DNA of 64,000 nt from positions 1 to 64,000 of the forward strand of contig NZ_JAGGOO010000081.1 in NCBI RefSeq assembly GCF_018614415.1, in the 5' to 3' direction. The translations under genes and the position numbers were made by a program. This document shows positions 40,269 through 50,097 of the stretch, piece after piece. Origin of the DNA: Streptomyces sp. ISL-12. Lineage in GTDB: Bacteria; Actinomycetota; Actinomycetes; Streptomycetales; Streptomycetaceae. The notes beneath the pieces are model-generated. The model saw only the letters and a list, made by a program, of their open reading frames with translations. It ran no database searches and had not been told where the DNA came from. Numbering within the stretch: the first letter of the stretch is position 1; each line of letters opens with the position of its first letter.

Positions 40269-41291
40269 ATGACCGAGTCCCCCACGCTCCCCTCCGTCAA
40301 CCGCGAATGGCACCTGCTGAGCCGCCCGGTCGGCTGGCCGAAGGAGGAGGACTTCGCCCTCGTCGAGGCGGACGTTCCCACCCCCGGTGAGGGCCAGGTG
40401 CTGGTCCGCAACACCTATCTCTCCGTCGACCCGTACATGCGCGGCCGGATGAGCGCCGCCAAGTCCTACGTCGCCCCCTTCGAGCTGGGCAAGGTCATGC
40501 AGGGCGGCGCGGTCGGCGAGGTCGTGGCGTCGAACGCCGAGGGCCTCGCCGTCGGCGACCACGTCCTGCACTGGCTCGGCTGGCGCGAGTACGCCGTCGT
40601 GGACGCGCAGCAGGCCGTCAAGGTCGACCCCGAGGTCGCGCCCCTGTCGACGTACCTCGGCGTGCTCGGCATGCCCGGCCTCACCGCGTACGCCGGTCTG
40701 CTGCGCACCGCCTCCTTCAAGGAGGGCGACGCCGTGTTCGTGTCCGGTGCCGCGGGCGCCGTCGGCGGTCAGGTCGGGCAGATCGCGAAGCTGAAGGGCG
40801 CCTCGCGGGTCATCGGCTCCGCCGGGTCCGACGAGAAGGTCAAGCTGCTCACGGACGAGTACGGCTTCGACGCCGCCTTCAACTACAAGGACGGCGACGT
40901 CAGCGGCCAGCTCCGCGCCGCCGCCCCGGACGGTGTCGACGTCTACTTCGACAACGTCGGCGGCGACCACCTGGAGGCCGCCATCGGCTCCCTCAACCGG
41001 GGCGGCCGGATCGCGGTCTGCGGCATGATCTCCGTCTACAACAACACCGAGCCCGCCCCCGGCCCGAAGAACCTCGCCCGCCTCATCCAGACCCGCGGCC
41101 GCATCGAGGGCTTCCTCGTCGGCGACCACTACGACCTCCAGCCGCAGTTCGTGGAAGAGGTCGGCCCCTGGGTCCGCGACGGCCGGCTGAAGTACCGCGA
41201 GACCGTCGTCGAGGGCATCGAGAACAACCTGGAGGCGTTCCTCGGCGTCCTGCGCGGCGACAACACCGGGAAGATGATCGTCAAGCTCTGA
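40269..41291 (+). CDS. NADP-dependent medium-chain oxidoreductase (CurA/YfmJ/leukotriene B4 dehydrogenase type)
   Basis: 340 residues of the zinc-free MDR group. NREWHLLSRPVGWPKEEDF and YLSVDPYMRGRMS are the usual N-terminal blocks; FVSGAAGAVGGQVGQIAKLKGASRVIGSAG binds NADP; YFDNVGGDHLEAAI is also characteristic. Such enzymes reduce alpha,beta-unsaturated carbonyls, often in electrophile detoxification. ATG at 40269 behind GAAAGGGCCGCTC. Likely repressed by the MarR protein. Confidence 0.93.
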   Translation: MTESPTLPSVNREWHLLSRPVGWPKEEDFALVEADVPTPGEGQVLVRNTYLSVDPYMRGRMSAAKSYVAPFELGKVMQGGAVGEVVASNAEGLAVGDHVLHWLGWREYAVVDAQQAVKVDPEVAPLSTYLGVLGMPGLTAYAGLLRTASFKEGDAVFVSGAAGAVGGQVGQIAKLKGASRVIGSAGSDEKVKLLTDEYGFDAAFNYKDGDVSGQLRAAAPDGVDVYFDNVGGDHLEAAIGSLNRGGRIAVCGMISVYNNTEPAPGPKNLARLIQTRGRIEGFLVGDHYDLQPQFVEEVGPWVRDGRLKYRETVVEGIENNLEAFLGVLRGDNTGKMIVKL

Positions 41292-41302
41292 CGTCCGGTT
41301 CT

Positions 41303-41332
41303 GGAACCTACCCTGACGCGAGGGTAGGTTCC
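41303..41332. terminator. 12-bp inverted repeat after oxidoreductase, sharing the merR operator core
   Basis: GGAACCTACCCT and AGGGTAGGTTCC flank GACGCG, perfectly paired. Between convergent genes it would act as a terminator. Its core TACCCTGACGCGAGGGTA is nearly the dyad found before merR (41846-41871). Confidence 0.6.
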
Positions 41333-41384
41333 GGCCCCGCCGGTTTCCGGTCGGCCCCGTCGACCCCGCCCGGCCCCGCCGCCC

Positions 41385-41813
41385 CTACTGCCGAGCCGGC
41401 TCCCCGCCGGACTCGGCCAGCCGCTGCCGCAGCGTGGCGGCGAAGTCCTCGGCCATCGACAGCCGGGCCCGCAGCGTCTCGCAGCGCGCGTCGGCCACCT
41501 TGCGGTAGGAGTCCAGGCGCTCCCGCAGCCGCTCCCGCTCCTCCTCGGAGGGCGTCTCACCGGAACCGGCCGCCGACAGCCGGTCGGTGATCTCCAGCAG
41601 GTCCCGCATCTCCTCCAGGGAGAAGTCCAGCGGCTTCATCCGGCGGATCACCATCAGCCGCTCGACATCCGACTCCGTGTACAGGCGAAAACCGCCCTTG
41701 CTGCGGGCGGAGGGAACAACGAGGCCGACTTCTTCGTAATGACGCATGGTGCGCAGCGACAAACCGGTCCGTTCGGCGACCTCGCCGATCTGCATCTGTC
41801 GCTGTTCCGTCAT
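41385..41813 (-). CDS. MerR-family transcriptional regulator
   Basis: 142 residues. MQIGEVAERTGLSLRTMRHYEEVGLVVPSARSKGGFRLYTESDVERL is the winged HTH, followed by a long dimer coiled coil (EEERERLRERLDSYRKVADARCETLRARLS). ATG at 41813 behind CGAGGAGAGACACGGCG. The dyad at 41846-41871 lies in its own promoter and toward the divergent SulP gene. One Cys in the coiled coil is the only candidate thiol. Confidence 0.9.
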   Translation of the reverse strand: MTEQRQMQIGEVAERTGLSLRTMRHYEEVGLVVPSARSKGGFRLYTESDVERLMVIRRMKPLDFSLEEMRDLLEITDRLSAAGSGETPSEEERERLRERLDSYRKVADARCETLRARLSMAEDFAATLRQRLAESGGEPARQ

Positions 41814-41845
41814 CGCCGTGTCTCTCCTCGTACTGGGCAACTCGC

Positions 41846-41871
41846 ACTCTTCCCTCACGTCAGGGTAGAGT
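41846..41871. promoter_or_regulatory. MerR-type dyad before merR gene
   Basis: ACTCTTCCCT and AGGGTAGAGT around CACGTC; one mismatched pair in 10. The central CCCTCACGTCAGGG is the typical look of actinobacterial MerR-family operators. It shares its core with the dyad at 41303-41332, in inverse orientation. Confidence 0.6.
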
Positions 41872-42070
41872 CATCGAGCGGGTAGAACCATGATGCCCGA
41901 CCGGCGCCCCGAACGGGCCGCCGCTCTGTCCGTCGAGTCTGTCCGTCGAGGCCCGTCGAGGCGGCCGGGCCTCGGACGATTCCCCCGGACGAATCCCCGG
42001 ACGGTTTCCCGGGGGATTCCCCCTCGGAGTCACGCACACCGCGCGCGAGTGCCCAGCGGCAAGTGGATAC

Positions 42071-43596
<1,526 letters not shown>

Positions 43597-43651
43597 CCCC
43601 CGGGCCCCAGCGCCCATGCACCCGCGGCCCCCCGCCCGATAGAGTGCGCCC

Positions 43652-44458
43652 ATGCGTGATCTTGGGGCGGGATTCGGTCATCTCCTGAAGGGCCAGCGCT
43701 GGGTGGCCCGGCACGGCAAGAGCTACGGTTTCGGGCTGCTGCCGGGACTGATCACCCTGGTCCTGTACCTGGCGGCCCTGGTGGCGCTCGCCCTGTGGGG
43801 CGCGGACTTCGTCGCCTGGGCCACCCCCTTCGCCGACGACTGGTCCAGCCCCTGGCCCGGCCTCTTCCGCGGCTTCCTCACCGCCGTCCTGTTCGCCCTC
43901 GCCCTGCTCCTGGCCGTCCTCACCTTCACCGCGGTGACCCTGCTGATCGGCCAGCCCTTCTACGAGAGCCTGTCCGAGCGGGTCGACCGGGACGTCTCCC
44001 CGGACGGCACCGCCCCCGAGTCCGACCTGCCGCTCTGGCGGGAGCTGTGGATCTCCGGCCGTGACAGCCTCCGTATCGTCGTCCGCGCCGCGATCTGGGG
44101 CGTGCTCCTCTTCGCGCTCGGCTTCATCCCGGTCGTCGGCCAGACGGTCGTCCCCGTGATCGGCTTCTTCGTCACCGGCTTCTTCCTCACCGAGGAACTG
44201 ACCTCCGTCGCCCTCCAGCGCCGCGGCGTCGTCCTCCGTGACCGCCTCGCCCTGCTGCGCTCCCGCAAGACGCTGGTGTGGGGCTTCGGCACCCCGCTGG
44301 GCCTGGCCTTCCTGGTCCCCGTCGTCGCGGTGTTCCTGATGCCGGGCGCGGTCGCCGGAGCCACCCTCCTCGCCCGCGAACTGCTGGGCGAACAGACCCG
44401 CGACGGCGACGAGGAGACCGCCGCCGTCAGCTCCGCGCCCGTTCCGCCGACGCACTGA
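43652..44458 (+). CDS. EI24 / CysZ-like membrane protein
   Basis: 268 residues with four or more hydrophobic segments, including FGLLPGLITLVLYLAALVALALWGADF and GVLLFALGFIPVVGQTVVPVIGFFVTGFFLTEELTSVALQRRG, the block characteristic of EI24/CysZ. CysZ of enterobacteria is a sulfate channel; actinobacterial members are uncharacterised. Its position just after the SulP gene fits an anion-transport link. ATG at 43652, 55 bp after the SulP stop. Overlaps the convergent gene by 32 bp. Confidence 0.88.
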   Translation: MRDLGAGFGHLLKGQRWVARHGKSYGFGLLPGLITLVLYLAALVALALWGADFVAWATPFADDWSSPWPGLFRGFLTAVLFALALLLAVLTFTAVTLLIGQPFYESLSERVDRDVSPDGTAPESDLPLWRELWISGRDSLRIVVRAAIWGVLLFALGFIPVVGQTVVPVIGFFVTGFFLTEELTSVALQRRGVVLRDRLALLRSRKTLVWGFGTPLGLAFLVPVVAVFLMPGAVAGATLLARELLGEQTRDGDEETAAVSSAPVPPTH

Positions 44459-45770
44459 CCGCCACCGACACGATCGCCCGCACCTGCGCCACGATGTCGC
44501 GCCGGTCGCGTACGAAGTCGGCGTCCGTGACCTCGGTGGTGTTCCCGGCGCCGAACTGGAGCACCGGCGTGTGCACATGCCCGCCGGGCAGCTCGCCGCG
44601 CAGCCCCAGCCGGTCGCGCAGCAGCGTCGCCCGGTAGGCGATCTCGTTGGACAGGTAGTCCCCGCCGCCCCCGGCCCGCGCCGCCGACCCGGGCGTGGGC
44701 CCGTCCGGCCGCACCACGGGCTCGGTGCCGCCCGCCGGGACCTCGGTCACGCTGGTGTTGTCGTACACCGGGAACCGCCCGGTGTCCGCCGCCACGATCT
44801 CCCGGTACGGCAGGGTGGTCGTCGTCCACTGCGGCTGGCCGGCCGGGTCGGACACCGGCACGACCCCCGTCCGCGAGACGTTCTCGTTGTCCGCGAAGCC
44901 GCCACGCCAGGCCCCGTTGGTCCGCTCCACGTCGAACCGGCCCACCCGCCCCTGGCTCACCGTCGCGAACAGGTCGACGCGCGGCAGGTACGGCCGCAGC
45001 GCCCGCTCCACCTCACCGCCCGCGAAGTCGTCCCAGCGCACCGGGAACACCGCCGTCTCCACCCGGGCCGGCCCCCGGTCGGTCTGGATCACCGCACCGT
45101 CCAGCGCCAGCGCGGACGCCCCCGACGGGTTGGAGATACGGATGTCCCGGTCCAGCGTGAACGGGTCGAACCCGGTGACCAGGACCCGCCGCACGCCACC
45201 CCCGCCGCCCGGCAGCCGGATGTCCTCCTGCCCCCGCGAGGTCCGCTCCAGGTCCTCCAGCAGCGCCGCCCGCTGACGGGACGGCAGCCCGGACTCCGGC
45301 TCCCACCCCCGCAGTTCCCGCGTCATGCCGAGCCGCGCCCAGTACAGCGGCCGGTCGTCGTCCCGCGCCAGGTCCCCGCGCGCCGGACCCCGCCCCCGCG
45401 CCCGGTCCACCGCCCGCTCCCACAGCGCCGACCCCTGCCGCAGGACCGTACGGCGGGCCTCGGCGTAAGAGTCCGCGCGGCCGAGGGCGCGGGCGAACGC
45501 CGGTGCCACCGCGTCGAATCCGGACCGCCGCAGGATCTCCTGGGGCACCGCCCGGTCGAGCCGCTGTTCCTCCACGGTGACCGCCGAGCCGACTGCCGCC
45601 GAGCCGACTGCCGCCGAGCCGACTGCCGCCGAGCCGACTGCCGCCGAGCCGACTGCCGCCGAGCCGACTGCCGCCGAGCCGACTGCCGCCGGGTCCGCCG
45701 CCGCCGGTGCCGAGAGCCCCGCCACCAGGGCCAGGGAGAGTACACCGATCCGAACGCCTGTGCCGGTCAA
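44427..45770 (-). CDS. Secreted C15 (pyroglutamyl peptidase)-like protein with Ser for the catalytic Cys
   Basis: 447 residues. Signal peptide MTGTGVRIGVLSLALVAGLSAPAAA, then seven AAVGS pentapeptides. The C15 core starts at RVLVTGFDPFTLDRDIRISNPSGASALAL (usual form: VTGFEPFGG...NPS). GRVGRFDVERTNGAWR holds the family's active-site strand. In pyroglutamyl peptidases the nucleophile lies in a (Y/F)VCN motif; here the aligned segment is DYLSNEIAYRA, with Ser. The downstream GGHVHTPVLQFG supplies the His. The start codon is probably TTG at 45770, with a weak site. It may be a Ser-using or inactive relative acting outside the cell. Confidence 0.75.
   Translation of the reverse strand: MTGTGVRIGVLSLALVAGLSAPAAADPAAVGSAAVGSAAVGSAAVGSAAVGSAAVGSAAVGSAVTVEEQRLDRAVPQEILRRSGFDAVAPAFARALGRADSYAEARRTVLRQGSALWERAVDRARGRGPARGDLARDDDRPLYWARLGMTRELRGWEPESGLPSRQRAALLEDLERTSRGQEDIRLPGGGGGVRRVLVTGFDPFTLDRDIRISNPSGASALALDGAVIQTDRGPARVETAVFPVRWDDFAGGEVERALRPYLPRVDLFATVSQGRVGRFDVERTNGAWRGGFADNENVSRTGVVPVSDPAGQPQWTTTTLPYREIVAADTGRFPVYDNTSVTEVPAGGTEPVVRPDGPTPGSAARAGGGGDYLSNEIAYRATLLRDRLGLRGELPGGHVHTPVLQFGAGNTTEVTDADFVRDRRDIVAQVRAIVSVAVSASAERARS
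45583..45687. repeat. Seven 15-bp tandem copies (AAVGS)x7
   Basis: Seven perfect copies of GCCGAGCCGACTGCC on the + strand, directly after the signal peptide of the C15-like protein on the - strand. A degenerate eighth copy follows. The unit keeps frame, so copy number can vary freely. Confidence 0.93.
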
Positions 45771-45783
45771 GGGAATCCAGGTC

Positions 45784-45851
45784 CTTCCGTCACGCCATAC
45801 GGCCGCCCTCGGGCGGGTCCGCCGGACGGCGGCAGTATCGCGTGACGGAAG
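45784..45851. terminator. Long inverted repeat between TetR and C15-like genes
   Basis: 17-bp arms (45784-45800 and 45835-45851, starting CTTCCGTCACGC) with a single mismatch, enclosing a GC-rich inner region. It lies 39 bp after the TetR stop and 14 bp before the C15-like start, so it can end the tetR message or act as an operator. Confidence 0.55.
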
Positions 45852-45889
45852 TGACGCGCGCTACGGCGCCTGACGCTGCCGGACGCGCC

Positions 45890-46447
45890 TCACGACTCGC
45901 CCAGCAGCGTCAGGAAGTCCCGGAACGCCCCCGGCATGTCCACCGACTCCGGGTCCAGCAGCCACTGGTACTGCAACCCGTCCAGCACCGCCACCATGAG
46001 CGGCGCCGCCCGCTCCGGGGCCAGCCCGCTCGGCAGCCGGTCGCCGTACTCCGCGCGCAGCAGCTCCGCCATCGAGCCGCGCACCCGGCCGTACCGCTCG
46101 GCGAAGTACGCACGCGCCGGATGCCCCTCCGTCACGCTCTCCCCGAGCAGCGCGGAGAAGGTCTGGACGATGCCCGGCCGCATCGCGTTGTACTCGACCA
46201 GCGAGGCGAGCAGATCCAGGCGCAGGCCGTCGGCGGGCAGGGCGTCCCAGCGGTCCCGTTCCTCCAGGACCGCGACCAGCAGCGCCTCCTTGTTCGGGAA
46301 GTGGTGCATCAGCCCCTGCTGGGTGAGCCCGACCCGCTCGGCCACGGCGGCCAGGCTCGCGCCCCGGTACCCCCGCTCGGCGATGACCTCGACGGCGGCC
46401 CGCAGGATCTCCGCGCGCCGGTCCGCGCTCCTGGCCCTGGTCGTCAT
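45890..46447 (-). CDS. TetR/AcrR-family transcriptional regulator
   Basis: 185 residues from the ATG at 46447 (other in-frame ATGs at 46465 and 46480). HTH: RAEILRAAVEVIAERGYRGASLAAVAERVGLTQQGLMHHFPNKEALLVAVLEERDRW. The C-terminal part (GSMAELLRAEYGDRLPSGLAPERAAPLMVAVLDGLQYQWLLDPESVDM) is the usual ligand domain. Divergent from the GH3 gene across about 120 bp that contain CGTTA direct repeats, so it probably represses the glucosidase. Confidence 0.9.
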   Translation of the reverse strand: MTTRARSADRRAEILRAAVEVIAERGYRGASLAAVAERVGLTQQGLMHHFPNKEALLVAVLEERDRWDALPADGLRLDLLASLVEYNAMRPGIVQTFSALLGESVTEGHPARAYFAERYGRVRGSMAELLRAEYGDRLPSGLAPERAAPLMVAVLDGLQYQWLLDPESVDMPGAFRDFLTLLGES

Positions 46448-46569
46448 GGCGTCACCGTACGTCATACGAACGGTCACCATATAACGACAAGGTAACGAAA
46501 CCTACCGATCACCAGGTGCCGGGTGCAGGATGAGGACGTCCGAACGGCTTTCGACGAGGAGGTGCCGCG

Positions 46570-49002
46570 GTGGCTGAGACAGCGGTGGAGACCGAGGCTC
46601 GGGAGGCGGCCGTCGAGGCCGCCCTCGGCAAGCTCGACCTGGAGGCGAAGACACGGCTGCTGGCCGGGCAGGACATGTGGACCCTGCCCGCGTTCCCGGA
46701 GATCGGCCTCGCCTCCCTGGTGATGTCCGACGGCCCGATCGGCGTCCGGGGGGTGCGCTGGAGCGCCGACGACCCCTCCGTGGCGCTGCCCTCCCCGACC
46801 GCGCTGGCCGCCTCCTGGGACCCGGAGCTGGCCCGCCGCGCCGGGGTGCTGCTGGCCCAGGAGGCCCGCCGCAAGGGCGTCCACGTGCTGCTCGCCCCGA
46901 CCGTCAACCTGCACCGCTCCCCGCTCGGCGGCCGGCACTTCGAGGCGTACAGCGAGGACCCGTACCTCACCGGCCGGATCGGCACCGGCTATGTCACCGG
47001 CGTCCAGTCCGGCGGCGTCGGCACCACCGTGAAGCACTTCGTCGCCAACGACGCCGAGACCGACCGCTTCACCGTGAACAACCTGGTCTCCGAACGCGCC
47101 CTGCGCGAGCTGTACCTGGCCCCCTTCGAGGCGATCGTCGCCGACGCCCACCCCTGGGGCATCATGACCGCCTACAACTCGGTCAACGGGCCGACCATGA
47201 CCGAGCACCACAGGCTGGTCGAAGAGATCCTGCGCGGCGAGTGGGGCTTCGACGGCTTCAACGTCTCCGACTGGACCGCCGCCCGCTCCACCACCGGCGC
47301 CATCGACGGCGGCCTGGACGTCGCGATGCCCGGCCCCGGGACCGTCTACGGCGAGGCCCTCGCGCAGGCCGTACGCGACGGCCGGGTCGAGGAGGCGAAG
47401 GTCGACGCGGCCGTGCGCAACGTGCTGCGGCTCGCCGCCCGCGTCGGCGTCCTCCAGGGCGCCGAACCGGTCGTCCCCGAGCCCCCGGCCCCGGTGGACG
47501 GCGCCGCCCTCGCCCGTGAGATCGCCCGCCGCTCCTTCGTCCTGGTCCGCAACGAGGGCGGGGCGCTTCCCCTGCGGCCCGGCACCGTCGCCCTCATCGG
47601 CGCCGCCGCCCGCGACGCCCGCGTCCTCGGCGGCGGCTCCGCCACCGTCTTCCCCGCGCACGTCGTCTCCCCGCTCGACGGCCTCACCGCCGCCCTCCCC
47701 GAGGGCACCCTCCGCTACGCCGTCGGCGCCGACCCGAACACCGAACTCGCCGTCGCCGGCAAGGGCTTCGCCCTGCGCACCGTCTGCCACGACACCGACG
47801 GCCGGGTCATCGGCACCGCCAACGCCCCCGACGGCCACGTCCAGTGGATGGGCTCCGACCTGCCCGAGGGCGTCACCCACGAGGCCCTGCACACCGTCGA
47901 CCTCACCGGCACCTTCACCCCGCGCGAGACCGGCACCCACACCTTCGGCATCAAGGGCCTGGGCGCCTTCACCCTCACCGTCGACGGCACCACCCACTTC
48001 GACGACGTGCAGCGCCCCGTCAAGGACGACCCCTTCCTGTCCTTCTTCGGCGCCCCCGAGCCCCGCGCCGAGGTGGAGCTGACCGCCGGGCAGCCGGTCG
48101 AGGTCAGCCTGCGGTACGTCGTCGACCTCCCCGACGACATGCCGATGAAGGTCATCACCTTCTCCCTGTGCCACGCCGAACCCGTACGCGACCCCGACGA
48201 GCTGATCGCCGAGGCCGTCGAGACCGCCCGGGGTGCCGACACCGCCGTGGTCGTCGTCGCCACCACCGAACGCGTCGAGTCCGAGGGCTTCGACCGCACC
48301 GACCTGAAGCTCCCCGGCCGCCAGGACGACCTGGTCCGCGCCGTCGCCGCCGCCAACCCGAACACCGTCGTGGTGGTCAACGCCGGCTCCCCGGTCGAAC
48401 TGCCCTGGCGGGACGAGGTCGCCGCCGTGCTGCTGAGCTGGTTCCCCGGCCAGGAGGGCGGCGCCGCGCTCGCCGACGTACTGACCGGCGCCCACGAACC
48501 GGGCGGCCGGCTCCCCACCACCTGGGGCTCCCTGGCCGACGCCCCGGTCACCCAGGTCGTCCCCGAGAACGGCGAACTCCCTTACACCGAGGACGTCTTC
48601 ATCGGCTACCGCGCCTGGGAACGGGAAAGCCGCACCCCCGCCTACCCCTTCGGCCACGGCCTCGGCTACACCGACTGGACCTACGAGTCCCTCCAGGTCA
48701 CCGGCACCACCGTGCGGGTCCGCCTGCGCAACACCGGCGACCGCCCCGGCCGCGAGGTCGTCCAGCTCTACCTGGCCCCCGCGCAGCCCGACCCCACCCG
48801 CCCGGCCCGCTGGCTGGCCGGATTCGCCGGCGTCGAGGCCGCCCCCGGCGAACGCGCCGAGGTCACCGTCGAACTGCCCCGCCGCGCCTTCGAGGTCTGG
48901 GACGAGGCGGCGGGCACCTGGTCGTTTGTGAAGGGTTCGTACGAACTCCAGGCCGGGCGCTCGATCGCCGACCGCCGGATCACCGCGCCGATTACCGTCT
49001 GA
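46570..49002 (+). CDS. GH3 beta-glucosidase with PA14 and fibronectin-III-like domains
   Basis: 810 residues. No signal peptide, so probably cytosolic. Nucleophile Asp234 in FNVSDWTA; substrate pocket in GGRHFEAYSEDPYL and VKHFVAND. A PA14 domain is inserted around residues 410-540 (TFTPRETGTHTFGIKGLGAFTLTVDG), and the C-terminus (RPGREVVQLYLAPAQPDP ... LAGFAGVEAAPGERAEVTVELP) is the FnIII-like domain. GTG at 46570 behind GAGGAGGTGCCGC. It acts on short beta-linked oligosaccharides. Followed by two hairpins. Confidence 0.95.
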   Translation: MAETAVETEAREAAVEAALGKLDLEAKTRLLAGQDMWTLPAFPEIGLASLVMSDGPIGVRGVRWSADDPSVALPSPTALAASWDPELARRAGVLLAQEARRKGVHVLLAPTVNLHRSPLGGRHFEAYSEDPYLTGRIGTGYVTGVQSGGVGTTVKHFVANDAETDRFTVNNLVSERALRELYLAPFEAIVADAHPWGIMTAYNSVNGPTMTEHHRLVEEILRGEWGFDGFNVSDWTAARSTTGAIDGGLDVAMPGPGTVYGEALAQAVRDGRVEEAKVDAAVRNVLRLAARVGVLQGAEPVVPEPPAPVDGAALAREIARRSFVLVRNEGGALPLRPGTVALIGAAARDARVLGGGSATVFPAHVVSPLDGLTAALPEGTLRYAVGADPNTELAVAGKGFALRTVCHDTDGRVIGTANAPDGHVQWMGSDLPEGVTHEALHTVDLTGTFTPRETGTHTFGIKGLGAFTLTVDGTTHFDDVQRPVKDDPFLSFFGAPEPRAEVELTAGQPVEVSLRYVVDLPDDMPMKVITFSLCHAEPVRDPDELIAEAVETARGADTAVVVVATTERVESEGFDRTDLKLPGRQDDLVRAVAAANPNTVVVVNAGSPVELPWRDEVAAVLLSWFPGQEGGAALADVLTGAHEPGGRLPTTWGSLADAPVTQVVPENGELPYTEDVFIGYRAWERESRTPAYPFGHGLGYTDWTYESLQVTGTTVRVRLRNTGDRPGREVVQLYLAPAQPDPTRPARWLAGFAGVEAAPGERAEVTVELPRRAFEVWDEAAGTWSFVKGSYELQAGRSIADRRITAPITV

Positions 49003-49006
49003 GACC

Positions 49007-49033
49007 GAGGCCGCTCACCTGACGAGCGGCCTC
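49007..49033. terminator. Hairpin 1 after GH3 gene
   Basis: GAGGCCGCTC pairs perfectly with GAGCGGCCTC over a 7-nt loop, 5 bp after the GH3 stop. Confidence 0.8.
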
Positions 49034-49040
49034 CCGGGAC

Positions 49041-49075
49041 AGCCCCGGCCCGGACCTGACGACCGGGCCGGGGCT
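49041..49075. terminator. Hairpin 2 before aldose epimerase stop
   Basis: AGCCCCGGCCCGG pairs perfectly with 49063-49075 over a 9-nt loop, 19 bp from the epimerase stop. With hairpin 1, each convergent transcript has its own stem. Confidence 0.8.
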
Positions 49076-49094
49076 CAGTCCTGTCCGCCGTGCC

Positions 49095-50072
49095 TCAGCG
49101 CGCGGAGAACCCGTACACCGTCTCCGACCGGAACACCTCGCCCGGCGCCAGCACGGTGCTCGGGAAGGCCGGCCGGTTCGGCGAGTCGGGGAAGTGCTGG
49201 GTCTCCAGCGCGATCCCGTCCCCGGGCGCGAACGGCTCCGACAGGTGGTCGGCGGTGTACAGCTGGAGCCCGGGCTCGGTGGTCGCCACCGTCAGCACCC
49301 GTCCGGACGCCGGGTCGTACAGCTCCGCGACCTCCTCGGCCGCCGCCGTCACCCCCTTGTCCAGCACGAAGTTGTGGTCGTACCCCGACCCGGCCTTCCG
49401 CGCCTCACGGAAGTCGAAACGGGTCCCGTCCACGTCCGCCAGCTCGCCCGTCGGGATCAGGTCCGCGTCCACCGGCGTGATCCGCGAGGCGGCGATCCGC
49501 AGCTCGTGCCCGCCCGCGTGACCGGCGCCCCGGCCGCCCAGGTGGAAGTAGCTGTGGTTGGTCAGGTTCACCACCGTCGGCGCGTCCGTGACCGCCTCGT
49601 ACGCGATCCGCAGCGCCCCCGACCCGTCCAGCGTGTACGTCGCCGACAGCTCCAGCCGGCCCGGGAAGCCCTCCTCGCCGTGCGGACTGACCCGGCGCAG
49701 CCGCACCCCGTGCTCGACGGGCGCCGCGTCCCACACGTACTTGTCGAAGCCGCGCTCACCGCCGTGCAGCGTGTTCGGCCAGTTGTTGCGCGCCAGCGCG
49801 TACGTCTCGCCGTCCAGCGTGAAGCGCCCGCCCGCGATCCGGTTGGCGTACCGCCCGACCAGGGCGCCGAAGTAGGGCCCCGGATGCGTCAGATAGCCCT
49901 CCAGGTCGTCGAACCCCAGCACCACGTCGTCGCTCCGCCCGTCCCGGTCGGGGACCTCGGCCGACTGCACGATCCCGCCGTACGACAGGACCCGTACCCG
50001 CACGCCCGCCCGCTCCAGGGTCCAGCGGTGCACCGGGGTGCTGTCCGGAAGTGTTCCGAAGAGTTCGTTCAT
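49095..50072 (-). CDS. galM: Aldose 1-epimerase, cytosolic
   Basis: 325 residues without signal peptide. LSYGGIVQSAEVPDRDG, GRYANRIAGGRFTLDG, NTLHGGERGFDKYVWD with the first catalytic His, and VNLTNHSYFHLGG with the second. About half the residues match the Tat-exported paralogue at 26913. It converges on the GH3 gene and probably equilibrates the sugars that enzyme releases. ATG at 50072, weak ribosome binding site (GAGTTCGCAC). Confidence 0.93.
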   Translation of the reverse strand: MNELFGTLPDSTPVHRWTLERAGVRVRVLSYGGIVQSAEVPDRDGRSDDVVLGFDDLEGYLTHPGPYFGALVGRYANRIAGGRFTLDGETYALARNNWPNTLHGGERGFDKYVWDAAPVEHGVRLRRVSPHGEEGFPGRLELSATYTLDGSGALRIAYEAVTDAPTVVNLTNHSYFHLGGRGAGHAGGHELRIAASRITPVDADLIPTGELADVDGTRFDFREARKAGSGYDHNFVLDKGVTAAAEEVAELYDPASGRVLTVATTEPGLQLYTADHLSEPFAPGDGIALETQHFPDSPNRPAFPSTVLAPGEVFRSETVYGFSAR

Positions 50073-50097
50073 GTGCGAACTCTAAGACACGGTGAGA

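Noticed and set aside
45583..45687. CRISPR-like array
   Set aside because: The repeats are contiguous with no spacers and encode a pentapeptide in frame.
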